From the NCBI GenBank assembly GCA_905221605.1, contig CAJNDS010002124.1:1285421-1349420 (forward strand): a DNA stretch of 64,000 bases, in the 5' to 3' direction. The DNA comes from Symbiodinium natans (taxonomy: Eukaryota > Sar > Dinophyceae > Suessiales > Symbiodiniaceae). Under the pieces are notes generated by a model, which did no database searches, had not been told where the DNA came from, and saw only the letters and a list, made by a program, of their open reading frames with translations. Made by a program: the position numbers and the translations under genes. Of this stretch, positions 43,401 through 55,400 are shown in pieces (within the stretch, counting starts at the first letter, position 1; each line of letters begins with the position of its first letter).

Positions 43401-46400
43401 GGTTTAGGGTCTAGGGTTTAGGGTTTAGGGCTTAGGCTGTTTTCGGGACATCCAAGAGCAGAGCCCTGAACCCTGCAGCAAACGCCAGCGTTCTGGGACC
43501 TTCTTCGGAAGCTCCGGTGCCCCTTTAAGCGGAATCTTGTGATCGGCCATCAGCTTCCAGACAATGCCCAAATAACCCCCAAAACCACCAAACCCTAAAC
43601 CCCAAGCCCTAAACCCCCAAACCCCAAACCCCCTGAACCCTGAAGCCTGATTCTGGACTTACACCCCCTGAACCCCCAAGCCCTGAACCCTGAGATCCCT
43701 AGGGTAGGAGCCTGAATAATTAGAATAGGGTTTTGGGGGGGCTCTTACAGTATATTTACAAAGGGACCCTAAGGGAATAACCACTCGAAATTCTTCCGAC
43801 CCCGACGTTTTTTACTCCCTGGGCTTGCTCTTCGACCTAAACCCTAAACCCTAAACCCTAAACCCTAAACCCTAAACCCTAAACCCTAAACCCTAAACCC
43901 TAAACCCTAAACCCTAAACCCTAAACCCTAAACCCTAAACCCTAAACCCTATCCCTTGGCTTGCTCTTTGGCTGCTCCAGGAGTCCTACAACCGTGTCAA
44001 AGAGGTGCAGAAGTATCGCCGGCTCTTCTTCTCTCTGTGTTGGTTCCATGCAATTCTCCTGGAGCGGAAGAAGCCCCTCTGCTGGGTCGAGAGAGTTTAG
44101 GGTTTAGGCTTTGGGCATTAGGCTTTGGGCATTAGGCTTTCGGCTTTAGGCTTTAGGCTTTCGGCTTTAGTCTTTAGGCTTTAGGCTTTAGGGTTACAGG
44201 TTTTCGGGTTCAGGGTTTCTATTCCCCCCGCCCGCCCGACCGCCCTCGCAGCGGTACCTCTTCGTTGTTGTGACCTTGGTAGGACTCCGTAGGCAGACCC
44301 CTGTCACAGGAAACCCCTTTTTAGACCTCCTTCTTCCTCTCTTGGTTTTTGAAAAGGGGACCTTATCAAGAGGAGTTCTCTTAACTTTTAACAGGGGTCT
44401 TATTCAGGGTTCAGAGCGTTTAGGGTTTACCGAAAGCACTACTTTCGAACCCGGAGCCCACCCAAACCACCACAACCCCTAGACCGTAAACACCCCTTAG
44501 ACCCTGAGCACCCCGAAAACCCTGAACCGTACACACCCCTGACCCCAAGCTTGAACGAAACCCGACTAATATAGCAGTCTGAACGATGACCAACATCTTC
44601 CCTGTCGAATCCATACATGGGCAGCTAGCTAGATTAGGGTCCCTTTTGGGGGGTCCTCATTCAAGGGTGTCGTACTTTCTAGGGGAGCCAGAAAGAGACC
44701 CTACAGTAATTTAGAGAGCTACCCACATAAAACTAATATGATCTCAATGTACCCTAAACCCTAAACTGCCAACCGTGAACAACCCAAAGCAGCCTCAAGC
44801 TGGCGTCAGCAACAAAAGGATCAAATCCTAAAGCCCATACTAAACCCTAAACCCTAAACCCTAAACCCTAAACCCTAAACCCTAAACCCTAAACCCTAAA
44901 CCCTAAACCCTAAACCCTAAACCCTAAACCCTAAACCCTAAACCCTAAACCCTAAACCCTATCCCTTGGCTACAACGAAACTCAGGTTCAAGATGCTGGG
45001 ATGGAACATCGGCTACGACTTCAACGACTCAGACTTCGACATCTGCGGCTCGGATGGGTGATAAGGGGCACGGCAAGGGCCAGGTATTGTAGGGGCTTCA
45101 ATACTCGTTATTCCAATACGTGTTTTTTTTTTTTTTTTGGGGGGGGGGTGGGGGGGTGGGGGGGGGGGGGGCTCTTATGTTGTATTACACAGGGACCATA
45201 AGGGAATAACATTAGCATTTATTCCTCGCCTCTAGTACTAGGGTTGTTTAGGTCCTGGGGTTAGGGTTCTAGAGGAGCGCAGGCTTCCCCTCTTCGGTTT
45301 ACTAGACATGTATTCAGGCTTCAGGATGTATATAAGGAATAAGGGTTCAGGCTATTCAGAGGTACAGTATAGGTCTATGTTCATCGCGGCATACGTATAC
45401 AAAGATTGGTATTCCGACTCATAACCTCACTATTTCAACCTCGTGACAACATTCCCTCAACCTTTCAGTAGGTCCCACCTTCAACCCTAAACCCCAACCG
45501 CTAACCTGACGGTGAGGGCAAGAACCTTATATCCATAAGTTGCCAAAATCAACAGCCCTATGCCTTCAACCCTCAGCCTTGTTTCCCTAAAAGCCGTATA
45601 AACCCTAAGAGCCCTAAAATAGCCCTAAAAGCCCTCAACCCTCAGCAAGGTGAGAACATCCTGGCCATGTATCTGGACGAGAATCCCACGGAGATCCCTT
45701 GGGATGCCATCCGCTACCTCATCGCCGAGGTGAGGGTTTAGGGTTCAGGGTTTAGGGTTTAGGGTTTAGGGTTTAGGCTTTAGGGAGGGTGTAGGGTCTA
45801 GGGTAATAGGGTATATCAAAGGCACTACTTTAGGGTATGTTTAAATCAGGTGTTACTGTAGGGTCTATTCAGGTACTACTGCAGGGTTCAGGGGATTGGG
45901 GTAGCACTTTAGGGCCCTTAGGGCCTTTAGGCTTTTGGGCGGGGGCGGGGGGGGGGGGGGGGGGGACTACTGGGTTAACTTGTTCAGGCTCAGAAACTTT
46001 GTTAGGTACTATAATATGTGCCATCTTCACATTACCGCGTCCCTAAAACCTCTGACTCTCCCACTATGGTAGCTTGGTTAGCCCTGAAAAAAGCCCTGAA
46101 CCCCAAGCCCTTTGTTTACGGTAACTTGGCTGAACGCACGAGGGATGAGGGTTTGAAGCTTGGGGCTTGGAGAGCGCTCGATGAATCATCCAAATACAAG
46201 ATGTCCTGTGCTTGAAGGTGACTACAGGGTTCAGGGTTGAGGGTTGAGATGGTTCAGGGTTTAGGGTTTAGAGTTCAGGGTTTAGGCTCTTTGAGGTTTG
46301 GTGGGCAGGGTTTAGGGTTTAGGGCTCAGGGCTTCAAACGTCTCAATGCATCTGGTGAGAGGGGGGAAAACAGCCTGTACCAATTAGTTCGAAACTGTTT

Positions 46401-49400
46401 GCACGGTTGCCGCTGCCTTCCTGACTCTGGTGACGACCGCGCACAAGTTTAGGATGTAGGGCACCCTAAACCCTAAAACCCTAAACCCTAAACTCCTAAA
46501 CTCCTAAACTCCTAAACCCCAAACCCTAAACCCCAAACCCCAAACCCCAAACCCTAAACCCTAAACCCTAAACCCTAAACCCTAAACCCTAAACCCTAAA
46601 CCCTAAACCCTAAACCCTAAACCCTAAACCCTAAACCCTAAACCCTAAACCCTAAACCCTACCAGCCAACTCCGAAAGCCTAAGACCTAACACTTGACGG
46701 ACCGTGGAGGCCAACTATGGCGGCCGAGTCACTGAGCACCCGGATAACCGCATTTTGAGGCTGTCTGTATAGGGTTTGGGGTTTAGGGTTTAGGGTTTAG
46801 GGTTTAGGGTTCAGGGTTTAGGGTTTAGGGTTTAGGGTTTGGGGTTTGGGGTTTAGGGTTTAGGGTTTAGGGTTTAGGACCCCCATAGTAGATCTTTCTT
46901 GACCTCCAAGTTTTTTGGCTGTTTAGGACTTGGGGGCTTCAGCGTTTCAGACTTCAGGTGTTTAAGTTGTTCGGGCAGTGTTTCCTGGGCGTGGTCTTTC
47001 TCATGTCTTTGTTGCACACTTTCTTGTTGGGAGGGGGGTTATCAGTTGCTCAGAGTTCAATCCCTCGAAGTGGCAAGGAGGGGATGCAAAAAAACACCGT
47101 GATCCCAACCTAGGGTGCGAAGAGAGCCTCACCAGTGCCCTACATACCCAGGCCCTAAACCCTACAACCTAAACCCTAAACCCTAAACCCTAAACCCGCC
47201 AGGTCTTACGTCAACGAGTTCTTCTGCCCGGCAGCCTTGCAGCCAAAGTTCCAGCTCTCTTCCCTGCCCACGTACTTCATTCCGGAGGCCGGTGCCGCCA
47301 ATTGGGGTTTAGGGTTTAGGGTTTAGGGTTTCGGGTTTAGGGTTTAGGGTTTACCCTAAACCCCTAAGCCCTAAATGCCTTGATCTGCCCGAGTCTCTCT
47401 TGACAGGTTTCAGGTTTTGAGCCCTGGGGGCTTTTGAGGTTTAGGGTGTAGGGTTTAGGTCTTAGGGTTGAGGGTTTAGGGTGTAGGGTTTAGGGCCAAG
47501 GATTTAGGGTTTAGGGTTTAGGTTTTGAACCCTTTTTAAGTTTTCGGGCTGGTGCTTAACAAGGTTTGTCGAGGGGGTTTGTGGTTTTCGGGAAAGTGGT
47601 CGCGGGGGGGGGGGGGGGGGGGGGGGGTGTGCAGCTTAAATAGGGTCTATTTGGAAGCGGGGAATCGTATTTACAAGAGGAAAACAGGCCCCAAAACGTA
47701 TACTTATTCACAAGAGCCATGTTCCAAATAGACCCTATTTTAGGTCCTGTAGGGTTGCACAGACAGAATTTAATTCATTAAATTCCTTAATTTCCACTTT
47801 CCCCCTGGAATTTAATGAATTTAATCAATTAATTCAATTAATTCATTTATTTCCAAATGGGGGGTGGGGGCTGGGGCATCCTCCTCCCCCCAATATTAAA
47901 CCACGAGCCCGGGCCTCCCCCCAATACTAAATCACGAGCCCGGGCCTCCCCCCAATACTAAATTACGAGCCCGGGCCTTCCCGCAATACTAAATCACGAG
48001 CCCGGGCCTCCCCCCAATACTAAATCACGAGCCGGGCTAAATCACGAGCCCGGGCCTCCAAATTACGAGGCCGGGCCTCCCCCCAATACTAAATCACGAG
48101 CCCGGGCCTCCCCCCAATACTAAATCACGAGCCCGGGCCTCCCGCAATACTAAATCACGAGCCCGGGCCTCCCCCCAATACTAATTTACGAGCCCGGGCC
48201 TCCTCCCAATACTAAATCACGAGCCCTCCTCCCCCCAATACTAGGGCACAGTTTTTGCTCCAAAAAGTGACATCGCAAGCCCTGGTCCCTAAGATTTTGA
48301 GCTCATTTCTTGCCCCAAAGAGTAACATCGCAAGCCCTGGTCCCTAAGATTTTGGGCTCATTTCTTGCCCCAAAGAGTAACATCGCAAGCCCTGGTCCCT
48401 ATTATTTGGGGCCCAGTTTTTGCTCCAAAGAGTCAAATCGCAAGCCCTGGTCCCTAAGATTTTGGACTCAGTTTTTTGCTCCAAAGCAAGCCCTGGTCCT
48501 TAAGATTTTGGGCTCATTTCTTGCTCCGAAGAGTCAAATCGCAAGCCCTGGTCCCGAAGATTTCGGGTTCAATTTTTGCTCCACAGAGTCAAACCGCAAG
48601 CCCTGGTCCCTAAGATTTGGGGCACAGTTTTTGCTCCAAAGGGTCAAATCGCAAGCCCTGCTCCCTAAGATTTTGGGCTCATTTCTTGCCCAAAAGAGTG
48701 ACATCGCAAGCCCTGGTCCCTAAGATCTTGGGCCCAGTTGCTCCAAAGAGTCAAATCGCAAGCCCTGGTCCCTAAGATTTTGGGCCCAGTTTTTGCTCCA
48801 AAGGGTCAAATCGCAAGCCCTGGTCCCTAAGATTTTGGGTTCAATCTTTGCTCCAAAGAGTAACATCGCAAGCCCTGGTCCCTAAGATTTGGGGCCCAGT
48901 TTTTGCTCCGAAGAGTCAAATCGCAAGCCCTGGTCCCTAAGATTTTGGGTTCAATTTTTGCTCCAAAGAGTGACATCGCAAGCTCTGGTCCCTAAGATTG
49001 GGGGCCCAGTTTTTGCTCCAAAGAGTGACATCGCAAGTCCTGGTCCCTAAGATTTTGGGTTCAATTTTTGCTCCAAAGAGTGACATCGCAAGCCCTGGTC
49101 CCTAAGATTTGGGGCCCAGTTTTTGCTCCAAAGAGTAACATCGCAAGCCCTGGTCCCTAAGATTTTGGGCCCAGTTTTTGCTCCAAAGAGTCAAATCGCA
49201 AGCCCTGGTCCCTAAGATTTGGGGCCCAGTTTTTGCTCCAAAGAGTGACATCGCAAGTCCTGGTCCCTAAGATTTTGGGTTCAATTTTTGCTCCAAAGAG
49301 TGACATCGCAAGCCCTGGTCCTTAAGATTTTGGGTTCGTTTTTTGCTCCAAAAAGTGACATCGCAAGCCCTGGTCCCTAAGATTTTGGGCCCAGTTTTTG

Positions 49401-52400
49401 CTCCAAAGAGTCAAATCGCAAGCCCTGGTCCCTAAGATTTTGGGTTCATTTTTTGCTCCAAAGAGTGACATCGCAAGCCCTGGTCCCTAAGATCTTGGGC
49501 CCAGTTTTTGCTCCAAAGAGTCAAATCGCAAGCCCTGGTCCCTAAGATTTTGGGTTCAATTTTTGCTCCAAAGAGTCAAATCGCAGGCCCTGGTCCCTAA
49601 GATTTTGCATTCATTGTTGCTCCAAAGAGTGACATCGCAAGCCCTGGTCCCTAAGATCTTGGGCCCAGTTTTTGCTCCGAAGAGTCAAATCGCAAGCCCT
49701 GGTCCCTAAGATTTTGGGTTCAATTTTTGCTCCAAAGAGTCAAATCGCAAGCCCTGGTCCCTAAGATTTGGGGCCCAGTTTTTGCTCCAAAGAGTCAAAT
49801 CGCAAGCCCTGGTCCCTAAGATTTTGGGTTCATTTTTTGCTCCAAAGAGTGACATCGCAAGCCCTTGTCCCTAAGATTTTGGGCCCAGTTTTTGGTTCAA
49901 AGAGTCAAATCGCAAGCCCTGGTCCCTAAGATTTTGGGCTCAATTTTTGCTCCAAAGAGTCAAACCGCAAGCCCTGGTCCCTAAGATTTGGGGCCCAGTT
50001 TTTGCTCCAAAGAGTCAAATCGCAAACCCTGCTCCCTAAGATTTTGGGCCCAGTTTTTGCTCCAAAGAGTCAAATCGCAAGCCCTGGTCCCTAAGACTTT
50101 GGGTTCAATTTTGCTCCAAAGAGTGACATCGCAAGCCCTGGTCCCTAAGATTTGGGGGCCAGTTTTTGCGCCAAAGAGTAAAATCGCAAGCCCTGGTCCC
50201 TTAGATTTTTGGGTCGATTTTTGCTCCAAAGAGTCAAATCGCAAGCCCTGGTCCCTAAGTTGTCGGGGTCGATTTGTGCTCCACAGAGTCAAATCGCAAG
50301 CCCTGGTCCCTAAGATTTCGGGGTCGATTTGTGCTCCACGGAGTCAAATTGCAAGCCCTGGTCCCTAAGATTTTGGGCCCAGTATTTGCTCCAAAAGGTG
50401 AAATCGCAAGCCCCGGTCTTTAAGATTTTGGGCTCATTTCTTGCTCCAAAGAGTAACATCGCAAGCCCTGGTCCCTAAGATTTTGGAATCGATTTTTGCT
50501 CCAAAGAGTCAGATCGCAAGCCCTGGTCCTAAAATGTTGGGCTCAATTTTTGCTTTTCCCTTCTCTTCTGCTTCCTTTTAACTGATAAAACACAAGAAAG
50601 GAACTCATATGATAAAGCAGTGGAAAGGTAAGCAGAGGGTGACTCCTTGCGCGTGAGCCTTTCCATAATACTCCATCATATTCATCCTCTCGGCCTATCT
50701 CTTCTGTTCCTTTCCTTACTCTTCTCCTTCTCATAGTTCTTCCTTTTTGTTTTTCTCATTTCGAAAAGAAAGAGGGAAGGGAGAAACAAGGGAGAGAGAA
50801 TAGATAAAGAAGAGTGCCATCTTCTCTGCGCCTTGTTTTGTCTCTCCCTCTTCTCTATTCATCTGTCTTCTATTCTCTTCCTTGCTCTTCCCATTAAATA
50901 TGCAATCCTTGGTATCTCTCCTCTCTCCTTCTCTCTTCCTCCAACAGATGTGCTTTTGGATCGTTTTCTGCATCTTCAAGCGAGAAAAAAGGACACAGAC
51001 TGCGATTAAAAGGGACGCCCATGTTGGATTGGCAGCAAGCCCAGCTGATGCTCATGATTCTCTCTCTTTCCCTACACATGGGCGATGGAACGGGTGTCCT
51101 TTTCAATCGTTTTTCTGCATCTTCAAGAGAAACAGGGACACCCCACAAGAAGGAAAAGCAACATAAGAGATAGGGAGGGAAATTGACCCTTTCCTCTCTT
51201 CTTATCTGCTATTTTTCTTATTCGCTTCAAAAAGCAACATAAGGGAAAGGGGATTTCCTGAAGAGGAGAGAGGGAACCTATCTGTGAAAAGCAAGAATGG
51301 TTTTTTCTAGTTCGAAGGGGAATAGGGAGAGACAAGGGAGAGATGATATGTACAGCTTTGCGCCTTATTTTGTGATTCCGTCTCCTTGCTTCCTGTCTCT
51401 TCTATTCCTTGCAGCACGCTTCGGGAAACATAGCATCCTTGTTATCTTTCCTCTCTCACTTCCCTTTCCCTTCTCTTCTTCCGCTTCCTTTTAACTGATA
51501 AAACACAAGAAAGGAACTCATATGATAAAGCAGTGAAAAGGTAAGCAGAGGGTGACTCCTTGCGCGTGAGCCTTTCCATAATACTCCATCATATTCATCC
51601 TCTCGGCCTATCTCTTCTGTTCCTTTCCTTACTCTTCTCCTTCTCATAGTTCTTCCTTTTTGTTTTTCTCATTTCGAAAAGAAAGAGGGAAGGGAGAAAC
51701 AAGGGAGAGAGAATAGATAAAGAAGAGCGCCATCTTCTCTATTCATCTGTCTTCTATTCTCTTCCTTGCTCTTCCCATTAAATATGCAATCCTTGGTATC
51801 TCTCCTCTCTCCTTCTCTCTTCCTCCAACAGATGTGCTTTTGGATCGTTTTCTGCATCTTCAAGCGAGAAAAAAGGACACAGAATGCGATTAAAAGGGAC
51901 GCCCATGTTGGATTGGCAGCAAGCCCAGCTGATGCTCATGATTCTCTCTCTTTTTCCCTACATATGGGCGATGGAACGGGTGTCCTTTTCAATCGTTTTC
52001 TGCATCTTCAAGAGAAAAAGGGACACCCCACAAGAAGGAAAAGTAACATAAGAGATAGGGAGGGAAATTGAAGAACTCCTCATTGTACTTGGTCATTCCC
52101 TTTCCTCTCTTCTTATCTGCCCATTTTCTGTGCGCCTTGTTTTGTCTCCCCCTCTTCTCCCATCATCTCTCTTCTGGTCTTTTCTTTGCTCTTCCCATTA
52201 AAAATGCAACCCTTTTTATGTCTCCTCTCTCCTTCTCTCTCCCTCCTCTTCTCCTGTTCCCTTCTAAACGACAAAAACGCAAGAAAGGAAGAATAAGAGG
52301 GGAATGGAGGCCCTGTTCCTTTTCCTCTTTCAATGGATGGGGGAAGTGGGCGGAGTTGGCCCCTTGCCCGTACACCCTCCCCATGCTTCAGCAAACCCCT

Positions 52401-55400
52401 CCTCTCGCCCTATCGCCTCTGTTTTTTCCTTGTGCCCAAACGGAAAACGAAAACGGGTTCCTTTATATGTTCATTGTCCTTCCTTTTGTTTTTTTATTTC
52501 ACAGGGAAAAGAACCAGAGAAGAGGAAGATAAGAACGAGAGGTGAGATGAAAACGGCACCATCTTCTCTTTGCCTTATTTTTGCACCTCCCTCTCCTGTC
52601 TTAATTTCTCTTCCACTCTTTTTTTCCATTGCTCTTCCCATAATATTGCATTCCTTTTGATAACTCACAGGAAATTAAAATGGCCTCCTTGTTGTCTCTC
52701 CTCTCTCACTTCCCTTTCCCTTCTCTCCTTCTGTTTCCTTTTAATTTTAACTGATAAAACACAAGAAAGGAGCTTGTAAAATCAAGCAGTGGAAGGGTAA
52801 GCAGAAGGTGACTCCTTGTGCGTGGACCTTTGCCGTACTTCACCATACCCCTCTTTTCGGCCTATCTCTTCGGCTCTTTTCCTAACCCTTCTTCTTTTCA
52901 TCTTTCTTTTTGTTTTTCTCATTTCGAAAAGACAGAGGGAACGGAGAGATAAGGGAGAGAGGATAGATAAAGAAGAGTACCATCTTCTTTGCGCCTTGTT
53001 TTATCTCTCTTCTATTCTTTTCTTGGCTCTTCCCATGAAAATCGTGTTCCTCTTATCTTTCCCTCCTTCTCTCCCTTCTCTTCTCCTCACGAGAGCCTTC
53101 GACTTTAGGATTGAGGAGAAAAAGAGAAGAGAAAAGAGGAACTACCTGGTTCTTGTTCCTGAGGCCTCCATAGTACGACTGACGTGACAGCAGCGTACCC
53201 TCGTGGAAACGTGTATGGCTATAAGAAAACCCGAGTCCCAGCTTCCAAATAGACCCTATTTAAGCCACCCACGGGGGGGGGGGGTTGTGACAATGTGCTT
53301 TAGCTTAGAGGGGAGATCACCCCGGGATCCCATGGAAGGGGCGGCATAGGAGTGTTGGGTTTTGGGTTTAGGTTGTGGGGTTAAGGTCGATCGCCTCTTC
53401 ATCGTGATTTTGGGAACAGGTTATGGATCAAGTTGGGATTGCCTCTGCTTTGCCTTGGTAGACTTGAGAAGTATGCGGACCTTCCCTCAGCGCTCAACCC
53501 TAAATAAACCCTGAACTTTAAGCTTTAAACCCTAAACCCTAAACCCCAAACCCTAAACCTTCAACCCTAAGTAGAGACTGGGCAGTGCTTGCGTGCAGGA
53601 CGGCAGCCTCCACAGCTACCGCCAGCGCCCCCGATCGCACAAGACACCCCTGAGCCCAACAGTGAGCCTCAATGATACCCTAAACCCTAAACCCTAAACC
53701 CTAAACCCTAAACCCTAAACCCTAAACCCTAAACCCTAAACCCTAAACCCTAAACCCTAAACCCTAAACCCTAAACCCTAAACCCTAAACCCTAAACCCT
53801 AAACCCTACAGGGGTTTAGGGTTCAGGGTGTAAACTCGTAATGCTCACAGGAATCTTAGGGCTTTTAAGCAGCAATTTAGGGAACCATACCTACTTTGGG
53901 GCTGGGTAGGTAACCTTTAAACTTTTTGGTTATATTGAATCCTACTATAGATAAAAAAAGGTTAACCTTGTATGGGCTAGGATATTCAGCCCCTCAGCCT
54001 AGAGCAGTCAGAAACATCAGGTAGCTTCGTCAAGACCCGCCTCAATGCTTCAAGCGCCTGTCCTTTAGGCACCCTCTTTGCCATACACGTAACACCCTAA
54101 AGTCTTATGAGCCCTACAGCTCTAAGTACTACGCGTTTTGGGGTTAGGGTTTATGGTTTGGGGTTAAGGGGGCTCAAGGGGCTTAGGGTTTAGGTTTTAG
54201 GGTTTAGGGTTTAGGGTTTGGGGTTAAAGGGGGCTCAAGGCGCTTAGGGTTTAGGGCGCTCAATGGAGCTGGTTTAAGGCTTGAGGGTGATTCAACGATT
54301 TAGGGTTCAGGTGTCGAACATAGGGTTTAGGGTTTACTATCAGTTGCCTTACAGGCATGTATGCCGGAATTAGCACCCTGAACCCTATGACCTTAAGCTT
54401 AAGCCTCAAAAAACAGAGCGGCCCATGTCAGGTCTCTATAGTAGGGCATTCCTTGTAGTTTCTTGACTAAAGAATAGCCTAGGGTGTTTAGAATAGTGCT
54501 TTTAGGATTTAGGGTTGATGGTTTCAGGTGTACGGTTTAGGTGTCAGCCAACTACTAACAGTATCCCCTTTTACTTATAGGTCCCTACATAATTATACTA
54601 TAATCGCCCCCAAAACCCTTTTCTAATCCCTTAAACCCTTAAACCCTAAACCCTAAACCCTAATCCCTCAGGTACGTCCAGGGATTGCCGCTGAGCGAGC
54701 TTCCCGAGGCAGTCTTTGGGCAATTCTTTGCGGCGTAAGCGGAGACCCTAAAACGCTACAAACCTTAGAAACTCTACAAACCCGACAAGCCCCAGGAACG
54801 CTACCCTACAAACCCTAAGAGCCCTCCACCCAAGCCGGTTTAGGGTTTAGGGTTTAGGGTTTAGGGTTTAGGGTTTAGGGTTTAGGGTTTAGGGTTTAGG
54901 GTTTAGGGTTTAGGGTTTAGGGTTATGGCTTTCGAAGTGGCCACTGCGTCGCTTCGGCCTGTTGTTTTGTTCATGCCGGGGCACGGCCCGAAGGTGATGC
55001 AACCCGCAGGCCTTAGGGTTTAGGGTTTAGGGTTTAGGGTTCAGATGCTGAAGGATTTGCTCGCCGACGTCAAGAAGTTCAAAACAAGTTCGAAGCTGTT
55101 CGAAGCTGCAAGATTCGGCTTGGGCTTCACTGCAAAGCACACAAGAGTCTTCTGCACCATGCCAAGGTGGACTATAGCATTGGTGCTTCAGGCGGTGGTG
55201 TTCATGTACTTGACATCGCGCATGCCGCAACATCCTAAACGTCTATCAGGAGCCCCGTGAGGGCCATTAGGGTTTAGGGGTTTAGGGGCTTAGGGTTTAA
55301 GGTATGTGGTAGTTGTCCAACCTACAAGAAGCCCCCCCCCCCCCCCCCTACGCAGTTCTAAGTAGAGCTATAGGACCCTAAACTGGGTTATAAGCATCCT

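Larger units (their letters stand above)
47603..53285. mobile_element. 5.6 kb satellite-bearing block with inverted 25-bp ends
   Basis: A perfect 25-bp motif at 47634-47658 (GCTTAAATAGGGTCTATTTG...) is present in reverse complement at 53241-53265. Both copies are next to G-runs on their outer or adjoining side. A third partial copy (47722-47741) makes the left end itself a hairpin. Between the ends lie no TTTAGGG repeats; instead there are two satellites and a pyrimidine-rich repeat. The composition is sharply different from the surroundings. No transposase or other gene was recognised. It sits in the dynein intron 47288-53598. Confidence 0.78.

Noticed and set aside
48310-48723. 137-codon open frame in the 55-bp satellite (and frames at 49981-50368)
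   Set aside because: The frame arises from tandem units whose length is not divisible by three and is not kept from unit to unit.
48244-50556. CRISPR-like array
   Set aside because: The whole 55-bp unit repeats, including the part that would be spacer; the genome is eukaryotic; no cas genes.
50882-53187. Overlapping 60-154-codon frames on both strands
   Set aside because: Low-complexity purine/pyrimidine repeat; frames overlap on both strands and show no family motif.
55045-55260. 71-codon frame after a TTTAGGG run as the next dynein exon
   Set aside because: It does not match the expected FG..NAEI segment, which is found instead at 56131-56181 with correct phase.
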